Below, piece after piece: positions 22,757 through 34,780 of a stretch of 56,399 bases of DNA. The notes beneath the pieces were generated by a model. That model worked only from the letters and a program-made list of their open reading frames with translations, had not been told where the DNA came from and did not search any database. Origin of the DNA: Oppiella nova (taxonomy: Eukaryota > Arthropoda > Arachnida > Sarcoptiformes > Oppiidae); NCBI GenBank assembly GCA_905397405.1, contig CAJPVJ010000014.1:29248-85646 (forward strand), written 5' to 3'. Positions within the stretch are counted from its first letter, which is position 1. The number at the start of each line of letters is the position of its first letter. Made by a program: the position numbers and the translations under genes.

Positions 22757-25700
22757 AGTTTTGAGATAATTAGCGGCAATCTTATAGACACTCTTATCTC
22801 TGGCAATGTTGGCATAACTGATGACTTTGTCTGTCTGTCCGGTTCTGATGAGAGCTTTGATGGCATTAGTTCTGAGTCCCTGATTGCTATACAGCTTTGC
22901 GGCGACCAAACAGTTGCCCTGTTGTAGAGCCATATCAGCCAACGCTAACATCAACGACTGCTTCTGGTCCTTGCTTTTGGTCACTCTCTCCACTTTGTCC
23001 ACAAGCTTTTCATTCACTTCTATGTTGTGATCTCTTATCAGTTGTTCCATAAGTGGTGTCCTATTGCTCTCCAGAAGAAGCAGTAAATCAATAACTATGT
23101 CAATGATATCCGAATCAGTCTTAAGCGCATCCAATGCTAAGTCTATTATGGATTCATCTATTTTTAAGTCTCTTTGGTCTGACTCTACTTTTTGATCTGA
23201 CATCTGATCCAACAGTAAGTCTCTGAGTTGAGTCCAGGTTCTGGTTTTAAGGGCCGCCTCTATAGCCCGTCCAATGTATCCACACTTGTAGTAGATTTGA
23301 ACGATATATTCATCGCTTATTTCATTGATATAATTATTGTTCTCAATATAAGTGTTGGCGATATCCTTGGCTTCTTCTTGAGTGCCATAAGTTATGGTGA
23401 GTTTCACCAATTCATTGATGAAGTGATTCTCTTTGCAAACACGAATCGCGTGCTTAATAGCACCGGAAGGTAAGTAGTAATTGATGGACTCGATTGGGTT
23501 AATGGATTCGAGGTGTTTGCCTAAGTGAAGCTGTGCTGACTCGAGACCCGGGTTAGTCTCGTCACTCTTGGCTTCACTCGTCAATGAGTTGAGTAAACTC
23601 TTTGCTCTCTCGCTCTCTCCCGTATAGCACAAGAGTCGCACCAAATTGTAGTAATCCTTTGCCTTCTCGTAAGCACTCAATGCATGACTTATGTCTCCCT
23701 GACTCTCGCAGTACTGTCCCCACCATTTCACCAGATATGCCGACTCCTTGTCATTTGAATTGGCGTTTTCATTGAGACAGTAGTCCTTCAGCAAAGAGCC
23801 ACCGGTGTTGTCGATGTCGAACAGCATTCGCGGCACTTCGAAGACATGAGTTCCAGACATCTCATAGTATTTGATGGCTTCCCTAATGTTGGACTCGTTG
23901 TGCTCCAAATGTTTGGCGTAATTGTAATAAACGGTCTTTTGGTTGACCCGATCCACACATTTGATAGCTTTTTGCCACTCATTTCTGTTCTGATAATACT
24001 TTGATAACTTCAACGGATTATCACTTGATTTCAGGATTTCTTCGGCTTCGCTGTGAAGACCCAAATTCATAGCCAGAAGAGCGCACGCGATATCACTTCC
24101 ACTCTCTGACAGCTCTTGTTTGACATCTCTCACGATTCTTGCGTTTTGTAGTCTTGAGACACAATATAAACCCATATTTATGTCTCGACTCTTAACACAC
24201 ACTCAATGCATGACTTATGTCTCCCTGACTCTCGCAGTACTGTCCCCACCATTTCACCAGATATGCCGACTCCTTGTCATTTGAATTGGCGTTTTCATTG
24301 AGACAGTAGTCCTTCAGCAAAGAGCCGCCGGTGTTGTCGATGTCGAACAGCATTCGCGGCACTTCGAAGACATGAGTTCCCGACATCTCATAGTATTTGA
24401 TGGCTTCCCTAATGTTGGACTCGTTGTGCTCCAAATGTTTGGCGTAATTGTAATAAACGGTCTTTTGGTTGACCCGATCCACACATTTGATGGCTTTTTG
24501 CCACTCATTTCTGTTCTGATAATATTTTGATAACTTCAACGGATTATCACTTGATTTGAGGATTTCTTCAGCTTCGCTGTGAAGACCCAAATTCATGGCC
24601 AGAAGAGCGCACGCGATATCACTTCCACTCTCTGACAGCTCTTGTTTGACATCTCTCACGATTCTTGCGTTTTGTAGTCTTGAGACACAATATAAACCCA
24701 TATTTATGTCTCGACTCTTAACACTGAGTTTCGCCAAATTGTTCCACAATTTGTGACTATTCTCTCCGATTTGGTTCACTCTCTTGATTATATGATTCAA
24801 ATCAATCGTTTTTGTGGTCAAGAAATCCAATAAAATACTTGTTGTCTCTTCACTTAAACCCTGCAATTCATTCAACTCTTGTTTTATGATTTCTTCGGTC
24901 CTCAAGAAGTAAAGTGTCGGCACTTTGAGTGCAATTAACTTAAGATTATTATCGATTTCTATTTGATCGTAAAATTTAATCACTTTCTCCTTTCCATTGC
25001 AGAGAAATATTTGCACTTTTGTTTGTTGAGAGAAACACAACAATCTCTATAAGAATATAATTTACGATTAGATATACGATTACATAAACTTTATTTATTA
25101 TATCGTAGATGCTATCGATATTTCAAAATTACTATATCTTGAAAGTTTTATGTATAATGAATCCTAAATGTATTTACCGGCTCATTGTCTGCCCAAAACA
25201 GACCATCGATTTCGTCCTCAGGATTAACATCAATATTTTGCTTAATTATCTGATTGTCGAATATAACTGTCAATAAATTCTGGTCAATACATGCGACCAT
25301 TGATCCGTCGCTATTGATTTTGGCGAAAAGGATTTTTTTGTGACTCGAGAGACCCATTGGTCCTGATTTGACCACTTGTTTGAGTCCAACAATTTTGAAT
25401 ATATAGAGAAACAATTTGGTATTCAGTGATAAAACAGCCAAAAGTGAGTCTCCGTTAATATCTAGTGCTATGACTTTGATTTGCAGAACACTATTGTCAG
25501 CGTTGACTAACAAATCAATTTGATGGCTGTCCTCACTATTGGTCTCCAAATTATATGATATTAAAGAAAACTTTCCATTTTGTTGGTTATTATCTATAAA
25601 ACAACTCCAGGCTATTTCGTTGTGAATGACAAACATATTATCGGTTTCCCTAATAGTGGCCGAACAGTAAGAGTCGATCACATCATTGGATGTATTCAAG

Positions 25701-27180
25701 CGATAAAAGTCGACGCGTTTGGAACCACTGAGTTTGATGGCAAATGTCTTTCCATCGGTTCCCATATAAATATTACGGATTGGTATCTCAACTCGTAATT
25801 CTTGATTCATGTCTGAATCAATATTTCTAACTCTTATTTGTTTGGCGCCATTCTATGCATAAGAATATTCATTAAGAATAATTGTAAAATACTCTATAAA
25901 ACAATGAATTTATAGAGTATAGAATCTATAAAAAAAATTACCTGGACGACAATAATTTGCTTTTTGTATGAAAAGCACATATTCTGTTCAGTAATCAAAT
26001 AGATATCATTGGTTGTTGTGATGCATGCGATGTGTCTACTCTTAGCGACACTTAACTGTTTGACACTTCCCTTGACCTGTATTTGCGAGACTCGATTGAA
26101 CTCAAGACCGGAACTCCTCTTCCAAATGATGACGTGGTTATTGCTGGTGCCGGCGACCATCAGATTCCCCCAATAGCTCACAGACGTAACGCCCGCCCAA
26201 TGAGATTCTGCAGATTCGGCCACAATTACGGCCGCATTATTGCCGCTCTCCAACTGCCACAGCCTTACCACCCGTTCCCCAGAAAAGCAAATAGCGATCA
26301 GTCCGATCGAGTCGTCGATCATTTGTGCTGTGATTATATCCGATGCCATATTACGGGCAGATGTGCTTAACTTAACCTTTGAAACTTCACAGATGTCTGA
26401 ACTCGTGGTCGACAGTGAATACTGACATAAAAGCATGGATTCTGTGATTATAATAAGTCGACTCCGTTTTGAATAATGCAGTAATCGTTTGATTCCACTC
26501 TCGAGAGCCACGATATCGTTGACAGTTCCGGTCGACTCATTCATCTGAAACACTGTCCCACTGTTTGATCCAAAATAAACAAAAGAAACCTTGTTGAAAG
26601 TGACGGCCAATGTGTCTGATATTTGATCACTTATTTGTTGAGTAAACTTCTCGAGTAAAAGGTTTGCTTTTTCGTCGTATTCCCAAATGACTATCTTTCC
26701 CGACATATCGACTGTCATTTGGGTTTGAAATTAATTGCATTAAAGTCTCTAAAGTATTATTTGCACTAAAAGTACAGTACCTGTGAATAGAGAGAGTCCG
26801 TCGTTCATCCATTCCATGCAAACCACAGTCTTCTGTCTGTTATAGGCTTTCACAGAAGTTTCAGACCATTTAGCCCTTGAATTCTTGATAGAATAGACCC
26901 CCAGTTCTCCCGATTCCCACGAAATGACGAGCGAAAGGAAGACTGGATTCCATTGAAAGCATGCAATCTTGACGCCAGACTTCAGTGGAATGAGATCCGA
27001 CTCCTTCTGTGAGATCTCAATCGGTTGCAGACCGTCTTCATTGAGTAATATAATGGTTCCGTCGCCTGAATATACAGAGAGTGCGAGTAGTGAGCGCTCA
27101 CTCCTCGACCAACTGATCGATTCCTTCTGAAGGGACTTAAGAACCGAGTCTTCAATCTTGTATTCAATATAAGAAGTCAT
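22676..27180 (-). CDS. IFT140: Intraflagellar transport protein IFT140, with internal 526-bp duplication
   Basis: Core subunit of the IFT-A complex for retrograde transport in cilia. Exons: 26781-27180, 25942-26711, 25178-25852, 22676-25046, with matching phases. The N-terminal half is WD40-like; the C-terminal half is TPR-like (for example RDINMGLYCVSRLQNARIVR, YYEMSGTHVFEVPRMLFD, AIRVCKENHFINEL). The last exon holds a 526-bp tandem duplication (23674-24199 and 24200-24725). Because 526 is not a multiple of 3, the frame breaks at the junction with a TAA after DISHALSVC. Removing one copy restores 615 codons in this exon and about 1229 aa in total. The C-terminus stops about 200 residues before the human one. 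I think the gene is real, the duplication suspect. Confidence 0.9.
23674..24725. repeat. 526-bp tandem duplication inside IFT140 coding sequence
   Basis: The two copies differ at about seven to ten positions, almost all third codon positions (for example CCACCG/CCGCCG, CCAGAC/CCCGAC). The divergence is about 1.5%, like two alleles. The join is at a short CACAC microhomology and shifts the reading frame. Confidence 0.95.
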
Positions 27181-27664
27181 ATTTGATTTGTTTTATAATT
27201 TCATATGATTTTAATATCTGTTATTAAAAGTTTTGTTTTGTTCAACCAATCAATAAGTGTTGCTATGGTTTAGGTTTAGAGTGACTGTTGATCACAAATT
27301 GCATCAATAAATGCCATCCAATTCTGACAGCTTTCATATGAGCTATACTTTGATTCAATTTGATTTAAATCAAGTTAACAAATATTTTCCATTTCTGAGA
27401 ATCATTATTATCTTAAAGATAGTAAAAATAAGAACACAAATAAAATACAAAAGTATTTTTTATTTTCAATTAAAAAAATTACAGTATAAAACATGTTTGA
27501 AATTCGTTTAAATAACATTAAATAGATTTTTTTCGAAAAAATACTAAAAATTTATCAACAAAATGTAAATCAGATTTTGTGTAAATATCTTATTGTGATT
27601 TTCTTTAAGTCATGATTTGTTGCAATTATTGGACGGAATGATTGAAGAATCAATTGCTTAATAG
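27181..27664. other. Intergenic region between IFT140 and transferrin
   Basis: AT-rich, no supported gene. It contains the IFT140 promoter (right of its ATG at 27180) and the transferrin 3' UTR. Confidence 0.5.
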
Positions 27665-30264
27665 TTAAGGGGAAAGGGAGTCAAATGGAATGTAAAATAT
27701 AAATGCAGTGATCACTACAAGAACACAATTAATGGGTGAGGGGAGGGTGTGATGAGCGGTAGCCGTGCAGTCGACTAATGTCATGGCTTTCAAGAAGTCA
27801 TGTCCTAAATATTGTCTATAATCGCGTTTATTGTAAGGAATTGCTTTCAATTGGACGGTTGAGTCCTGGAATATGAGGTCATGATAGTCCGACTGCGAGA
27901 CAAACATTTTGAATGTAAAGTCTTCAGAATATTTGGATCCATAGAACTGTTGCGCGTAAATGAAGAGATTAATGAACGCCTCCTTCTGGTAGTTATCATT
28001 GTATTTGTTTGTGACGATAGCATTGGTGGCCACTCGTCCCAAATGGCAGCGCTTAAAGTCACGATATGTGGCTCGAGTGCCGTCCCGACACAACAGTTCA
28101 AAGTCATCGGGAATAACATTACGGGCCCACCAGTCGGGGTTCCGACCGCCAGTATTCTCCAAAATGGTCGTGTGTTTAGCGAATGCTATTTCGCCGCCGC
28201 CTTCAACCAGACACCTAAGAGCACCGGTATCTCCAAAGAATGGTTCGGATGAGTCTCGGCTACAGAAGCGATATGAGGCGCCGTGACAGAGGTCGCAGAG
28301 GTTTCCGTAATCCCAAGTACTGTCCAGACTATAGTACTCTCGGGAAAGCGCTCCCGGGATACAAGACTTCTGGAAGAACTCGGAGGCGGCGCGGACTGAG
28401 TCGCACCCATACGGACGCATCCGGGAGTTGGACAACAAGAAGCTGAGCGGTACGACCCAACCGGCCGCCAGACCAAAGCCTGTGTGACACGACTTCTTGC
28501 CCTTGAGATACAAGAGGTCTGTGTTCTTATCGGACTGTCTCGTGATGGCCACCACATAATAGTAGGTGTCATTCAAATTGTTTTGTTCGGAGACAATTGG
28601 CTCCAAATTGAATTTGTGTCCACCGGTGTAGATGTCTCCGGCGTCTAAGACAGTGAGGTCTGCGTTTCCGTCGCGAATCAGTGCCATACAGCCCACAGTG
28701 CTGTGGCCTTTCAGACAACTCAGCTCAGGCTTAAGCATCTGTGCGTGAAATGCAGTCTTCATTCGCTGACACTTCTCCAGCTCTTTGTCGGACACAACAC
28801 AGAACCGGGCGTTAGGAACGGGACATTTGCGCAGCTTTTCGAAGTAGTCTAACATATTAGTCACGTTAGACCTGTAGTCGAAACGAACTCTTGGGGGCAA
28901 CTCATATGAGCGCAGATATCCGGCAAACGTCTGTTTACTGATGTCTACGGAACCAAAAGCGGTCGTCTCGTCGGCGAACAACAGATTCATTGCCCCGTAT
29001 TTTAATGAATCGCCAAACAGTGAGAACTGGTCGTCAGTCCTGAGTTTATCGTCGAATTGCATTAAACTATATTTTGTTAAATTAGTTTTCGATGAAAAAC
29101 TTTGATTGAATCGATTAATCCCAGGCCTCAACGTCTGTCCGGACAGGTAGTCTCTGTTGGGTTTCTGTGGACTAAATCTGTCGACGGATTCAAATAAAAA
29201 CTTTTGGATTCTGTTTCTCTCTTCGGGTAAAGTGGCGGAGGATATGACGACCGCATGCGAGGGAACGAAACCCCAATTGCACTCCTGGTAGGCATCCACT
29301 GGTCTACGGCCTCCCGTCGGACACAACAACTCGTATTCATTTTTGTTGATGTGTTTGAATCGTGACATTTGGCTAATAGTGGTGTGTTTGAGAAACGCGA
29401 CGTCGCCTACAGTTGACAGGCATTGAAAGGCGCCCTCAAAGTTGGCGAAGACATCACTTCCAGAGCACTTGGTTTTGTCGGGATGTGCGGCCGAACATAA
29501 GGCACACATCGACAGTGGGTTGTTTCCGATCGGATTGTTTTTGTCGATCAATGAATTGGGAGCACAACTGTCGCCGAAGAAGTTGGCGGCGCTTCGGATC
29601 ATATTATTGCAGTCACGGATGTCCAGCAGCTCTTCGTCCAGGAGTCGGGAGATAGGGATAACCCAACCGGACATATGGCCCACACCTGTGAAGCAGGCCT
29701 TACGTCCTCTTAAATCGCGGATATCTCTTATAAAACTCGAGGTCTGAGTCTTGACGACTGCCACCGAATAATATCCCTTCTCTTTGACCGCGTTATACAA
29801 CTCAAACATTATGGGAACCAAACTGTGATATCGGCCGCCAGTGAACACCTCTCCCGGATCTAAGACCACGAGATGTGCCAAAGAGTTCTCAATCCAATTC
29901 ATGCACTGATCCTTATCTGTGGCCACTTTGCACTCCAAGTCATACTCGAAGGCATTCCATCCACTTCTTTGGATGGCTTGTGACCAGTGCTCGCATTTGC
30001 TCTGCTCTTCACCACTGATGGCGCAGAATATGAGCCTCGGCTTCGCACCACTCCTCACGTTGTCTTCTTTATAGCCATATCTGGTTTGACTGATCACTGG
30101 TTTCACATCTGAAAAGACATGAAAAGACATTCAATTCATAATCAAATTCATTAAAATGTTAGCAAAAAAGCGCTAAAACTTTGTTTCATTGCATTTGATG
30201 GAGACTTACATTTGAGTGAAATTACAAGAAATGTCATCAAAATCGTGTCAAACGTGAGATTCAT
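27665..30264 (-). CDS. Tsf2: Transferrin 2 / melanotransferrin-like protein, membrane-anchored
   Basis: Two-lobed transferrin, normally an iron-binding protein; insect Tsf2 is GPI-anchored and acts at septate junctions. Exon 1 at 30210-30264 encodes a signal peptide (MNLTFDTILMTFLVISLK), joined in phase 1 to exon 2 at 27665-30108; total 832 aa. The N-lobe has VVLDPGEVFTGGRY, ACFTGVGHMSGWVIPIS and VAFLKHTTI; the C-lobe has TVLDAGDIYTGGHKF, SCHTGFGLAAGWVVPLS and AFAKHTTILENTGGRNPDWW, close to melanotransferrin. A hydrophobic C-terminus (INCVLVVITAFIFYIPF) fits a GPI signal. Several iron and anion ligands look replaced: Arg to His (N) and Leu (C) after C-x-TG, Tyr to Phe before EGAFQC (N), Tyr to Asp before TGALRC (C), and His to Asn in the C-lobe. 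Iron binding may be weak or absent. Confidence 0.93.
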
Positions 30265-30624
30265 TTCATTAGTTGATTGATTTGAATGTCATTTAATTGA
30301 ATGTCATTTAATTTAAATTCAATTCAAATCCAATGCATAGACATTGCCATCGCCTGTAAAGTCACACCCATTTGGTTGACAACTGTTTGGATGACATCAT
30401 TGATTGTGCGGCCAATGCATAGAGGGTTCAACACATGCATTGACTGACACAGCAATACAGTACAGTATACCGTACAGTAATACTGCCAAACATTACACAC
30501 TGTAGTCAACACACTGTACGGTATAATACGTGGCCTTTCATTGCATTCAATGCACCGATAATTGAATTGAAATCACTATTAGTTTGTCATTGGATTCAAT
30601 TGAATGCATATTTAGTGCCCCGAT
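30265..30624. promoter_or_regulatory. Divergent promoter region of transferrin and TMED genes
   Basis: 360 bases separate the two ATGs, which face away from each other. Several CAATTGAAT/ATTCAATTG-like repeats and a CAGTACAGTATACCGTACAG palindrome-like tract are visible. No element is assigned. Confidence 0.4.
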
Positions 30625-31412
30625 ATGTATCCAAACGTATTGAATGGTGTCTTATTATGGACTTTAATGGCAATGGTATGCATCCGGAGTTCTTTTGCAC
30701 TCTATTTCCACATCTCGGAGACTGAGAGGAAATGTTTTATCGAAGAAGTGCCGGACGAGACACTAGTAGTGGGTATGTATGCCACGGATGACCACCACTA
30801 AGACTATTACTAACTGATCCACTTGTATGTGAAGGCAACTACAAGTGCCAACTCTTTGATCCGAACACCGGGGGGTTTATGCCATCGTCTCCGGGCATTG
30901 GAATGCATGTGGAGATCAGAGACCCGGAGGACAAGATAATCCTGTCGAAGGTGTACTCACATGAGGGGCGCTTCTCATTCACATCGCACACACCGGGAGA
31001 GCACGTGATCTGTCTTTACTCCAACTCTTCGCGTTGGTTCAGCGGCGGTCAACTCAGAGTCCATTTGGATATACAGGTCGGCGAACACGCCATCGATTAC
31101 CAGAATATCGCTCAAAAGGAGAAGTTAAGTGAATTGCAGTTAAGGGTTAGACAACTGCTGGATCAGGTCGAACAGATCACTAAAGAACAGAACTATCAAA
31201 GGGTAACACATATGACATGACAATCACAACCATTATCTCATTTCATTTGATTTGCTGTACAGTATCGCGAAGAGCGGTTCCGTCAGACCAGTGAAAGCAC
31301 AAACTCTCGTGTCTTGTGGTGGTCTTTGGGTCAGACCATTATCTTACTATCGATGGGCTTCTGGCAAATGAGACATTTGAAAGGCTTTTTCGAGGCCAAG
31401 AAGTTGGTGTAA
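30625..31412 (+). CDS. TMED9: p24 family cargo receptor TMED4/TMED9 (p24-alpha)
   Basis: Type I membrane protein of COPI/COPII vesicles that cycles between ER and Golgi. Exons 30625-30772, 30835-31202 and 31263-31412 join in matching phases to give 221 aa. Seen: signal peptide ([20 protein letters not shown]), GOLD domain beginning [19 protein letters not shown], coiled coil ([18 protein letters not shown]), conserved [18 protein letters not shown], a transmembrane helix ([14 protein letters not shown]) and the tail FEAKKLV, a dilysine retrieval signal. It matches human TMED9/TMED4 better than other p24 classes; which orthologue is not decided. Confidence 0.95.
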
Positions 31413-31789
31413 ATTATTAGATCTTGTAATTAATGATTAGTGAGTTTTGTAATTAATTTTGTTTTCAGTCCTTAATATATATATGAAATTAATTTTGAGT
31501 TTTTGGTCAAATTTTCATTAAAACCACGAAAACATTTGATTTACTTTTAAGTAATTAATTCATACATAAATAAAAAAGTTTTTACAATAAATAGAGCCTG
31601 GTTCTTTTTGAGCGCAAACTACTGTATCTAAATTAATGACAATTCATACTGTAGTTCCTTTCACTAACAGTAAACGGTATGCCGTATAAAAGTGCGGGAA
31701 TGGGATATCAATGAGAGTTGATTTGAAAAAAGGTTTAGTAATTGGCGTGAAATGAAGTGATTGTAACGATTGGTGTGTGGATGGAGTGA

Positions 31790-32869
31790 TCACTTGGGTT
31801 TGGTCTCCTGGTCGGTGACTCTCCTGATGAATATGGCGTCGGGAGGGATGTCTCGCGTCTCCTCCGTCTCGTACAGGAAAGAGGAAGCGATGGCCAGATA
31901 TGTGCCGTCGGGTGAGAAGCAGAGGGAGGATATACTGGACGGGTATTTGTGGAACTGACACAAACGCTTCTTATTAAAGCCGTCCCATATGTTTACGTAA
32001 CCGTCCGAACCTCCCGTCGCGAACGTGTTGTACCCGCTGTGGAAACTGATCGCATTCACCGGATATATCACTTCAATACCACTCGTATTGTCTTTATTTC
32101 GGTGACATTTGAACGCATACTTCTTGCGCTGCACTTCGGGACTGGGATCGAGATATTCGACGGCAACCCTGCCCTCAATGGAGCTCAAGACGTATCCCTG
32201 TTTATTAGGAAAACATCGGATACAACGGGTTTGGTATTTGAGACTCGATTCGCGTCTCTGTTGAACATAAGCCATATTCCGGAGGTCCCACACCAGGACC
32301 CGGCGCCCAGCCGTTCCCACCACTACTTTGTCGCCACAGACAGCCATTGTATACACTTTGTCGGGCTGTTGGTAGGCGCCGATGGCTGAGGGGGCGCGCG
32401 GGTCCCACAGCTTCACGTAGGCGTCCCACCCGCCCGTCACCACAGCATTCACCTCAGGGCTCGACTCCACGCACCGAATGGGCCCGACATGTGAGCCAAC
32501 AATGGTTTCTGTACTCGCGTTCAGGTCATAGACCTTCACGTTCTGCTCAAACCCTCCGCTCCACACGCGATGCGAGTCCTGTATAGCAGTATAGAGACAA
32601 ACCATTAGACATTGAGTGAGTGGTCATGTGGTGGATGTAGTGGTGGTGATGAGCACCTGGAAGGCCGAGTCGAGGACAGGCGCCGACTGCGTGTATTTGA
32701 CTCTCAGAGTGTTGGATGAGATGTCGTGCAGTCGTACGGAACAGTCCCACGAAGACGACAGCAGCAGATGGTTGGAGTGGTTCCCGAATTTGAGAGATTG
32801 GATGCAATCGGTGGCCACACTGTCTAACTTGAACTCATTGGGACTCTCGGTGCCAGACATTAGTGTCAT
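31790..32869 (-). CDS. BUB3: Mitotic checkpoint protein BUB3
   Basis: Seven-bladed WD40 propeller that binds phosphorylated KNL1 MELT motifs and recruits BUB1/BUBR1 to kinetochores. Exon 1 is 32657-32869, exon 2 is 31790-32578, joined in phase 0 (donor GTGCTC is weak, acceptor ATACAG good), giving 333 aa. Diagnostic stretches: LLLSSSWDCSVRLHD, AGRRVLVWDLRNMAYVQQRR, KQGYVLSSIEGRVAVEYLDP, YAFKCHRNK, ATGGSDGYVNIWD, FNKKRLCQFHKYPSSISSL, TDQETKPK. An alternative ATG nine bases downstream (32860) would also fit. Intact. It converges with TMED and diverges from PRADC1. Confidence 0.96.
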
Positions 32870-33368
32870 TTCAATGCAATTCACCACAAATCACGAGACA
32901 ATTACAGCCACTGTTCAGCCAATCGATGCTTTCATGCAATCAATGACTTGTGAATCAAATGTGATTTCAATTGGAAATTCAATTTTTAACCGAAATTTTT
33001 CGCATAAATTACGGCATCTCTGCACTGAAAGCACACATGGATTGCATTGAAAGCAATGACACTTTGATTGCAATTGGATTTGATTGAAATGACTGAATAT
33101 AATCGCAATGAACGCTAACTAATATATGTTATATTTGATTGTGATCGACAAGTGAGCTTGCTTATAACCTATAACATACTGCCAGCAACTATACCAATGA
33201 TATTGATATGAAATAATATTGAGACAGCAATGAAAACACAATGTTTACAAAGTTTATGTGAAATTAGTTTGAATAGCAATTAGTAAATAATGACTGACTT
33301 GTGATAAATAGTGAATAATATGAAGTTTGGCTCAATATTTGCATTAATTGTCTGAAAGTTTAAAACAA

Positions 33369-34607
33369 ATGAAATCATTACTAAATAGACTTTCACTCAA
33401 ATCCTTTAACCATTTGATAGTTTACTTGATTTTGCTTCAAATGTTGGCCACAATGACAGGTATTGAGAGATGAGTTGTTATACAATATGACCACTGAATC
33501 AATGTCTTCGTAGAGAACGTATTGACTTCTTTGACGGCCAGAGAGGACATCCACTTCGAGATCGTTGAGCCCGAAAGCCTTCGCTACACATATAGAGCTC
33601 GTATGGCACAGGACTTCGGCACTGATTTCGTATGAATTGATTTGCCTTTAAATGGATTCACGTATTAATGATTGCTATGAATGTGATGACAGGACAAGAG
33701 GTATTCAAACATAAATCTTGTGATCGTTGAGCCAAACGACTCGTGCACTTCAGTAGTCAATAGATTTGAGTTATTCCGCAACATTGGACTCATCGAAAGG
33801 GGGTATCAATTGTTTCATTACTTCTTCGCCACTCATTAATTGATGAAAACGTGTCCATACTTTACATAAACTGTTTGTTTGTATTTATTTTTTATACTTT
33901 ATATTGTAAACAAATCTATAAGCAATTAAAACAAATTTGCCCATAATATACAGAATACAGTTACTGTATTACAGTACAATATACTGTACAACTATTATAG
34001 TTTGCATGGATTAACAGTACCTTAATACGAGTATTATAATCTGATAAATCTATACATTTTAATCAAAATGTAGTGAACAGTTTAGTCAGTAATTAAATAG
34101 TGCTGTAAATCACGAGTCATGACACGAGTTGTCCATTAGTTGTCCACTTGTATTGATCATCTCATGTATGTCTCAGCGGCTGTTCATTTCTGGACAAATG
34201 CATTGTCGCCGAAAAGAGCGAAATGATTGGAGTAATCATATACGACAACAACGACCACAACGATGACCTCTACATCGAGATGGTGGCCGACACCTCTTCG
34301 CGCAACTGTTCCATTCCGGCCGCCTTTCTCTTGGGTATCAATTCTCATGAAATCTCATTTAACTTCAGTTCAAATAGAGTTGCTTTGAATTTAATATTTT
34401 AGTCTTTATTTTGTTTGAAAATATTGATTGTAATCCTCTTTATGAAACTTTAACTACAATTGCTTTCTATAAATAATAGGAAAAGACGGGCATATGATTA
34501 GACGGGCATTGGATGCGTTGCGTCTGAATCGAGCCGTCGTTAATATTCCCATTAATATTAGTCACTTGCCATCGAAGATACGACAGCCTCCTTGGGTTGT
34601 CTGGTAA
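33369..34607 (+). CDS. PRADC1: Protease-associated domain protein PRADC1 (PAP21-like), secreted
   Basis: Small secreted glycoprotein with a PA domain; molecular role poorly known. Five short exons: 33369-33459, 33514-33629, 33693-33802, 34177-34334, 34480-34607. All phases agree, giving 200 aa (human 188). The ATG at 33369 gives a basic n-region and hydrophobic core (HLIVYLILLQMLATM), a signal peptide. Matches to the family: FEIVEPESLRYTYRARMAQD, INLVIVEPNDSC, IGLIERGGCSFLDK, YIEMVADTS, IPAAFLLGKDGHMIRRAL, and the ending LPSKIRQPPWVVW. No single exon is long enough to be obvious alone; the assignment rests on the joined product. Confidence 0.9.
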
Positions 34608-34780
34608 TCATCACTCATCACATCCAACATATTTATCGAATTATTTTATTTATATTCTAATCTACAGATTGTTATAAATTTATATAAGTTTAATAAAAAT
34701 ATTTTGTTACATATTTGTCAACACATTTGATTCAGAATTTCAATGAAAATGAGTTTCAAATTATTGAGTATTTGAAATAT

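Noticed and set aside
24192-25043. A separate gene or IFT140 paralogue upstream of the main IFT140 ORF
   Set aside because: It is the upstream part of the same exon, split only by the 526-bp duplication.
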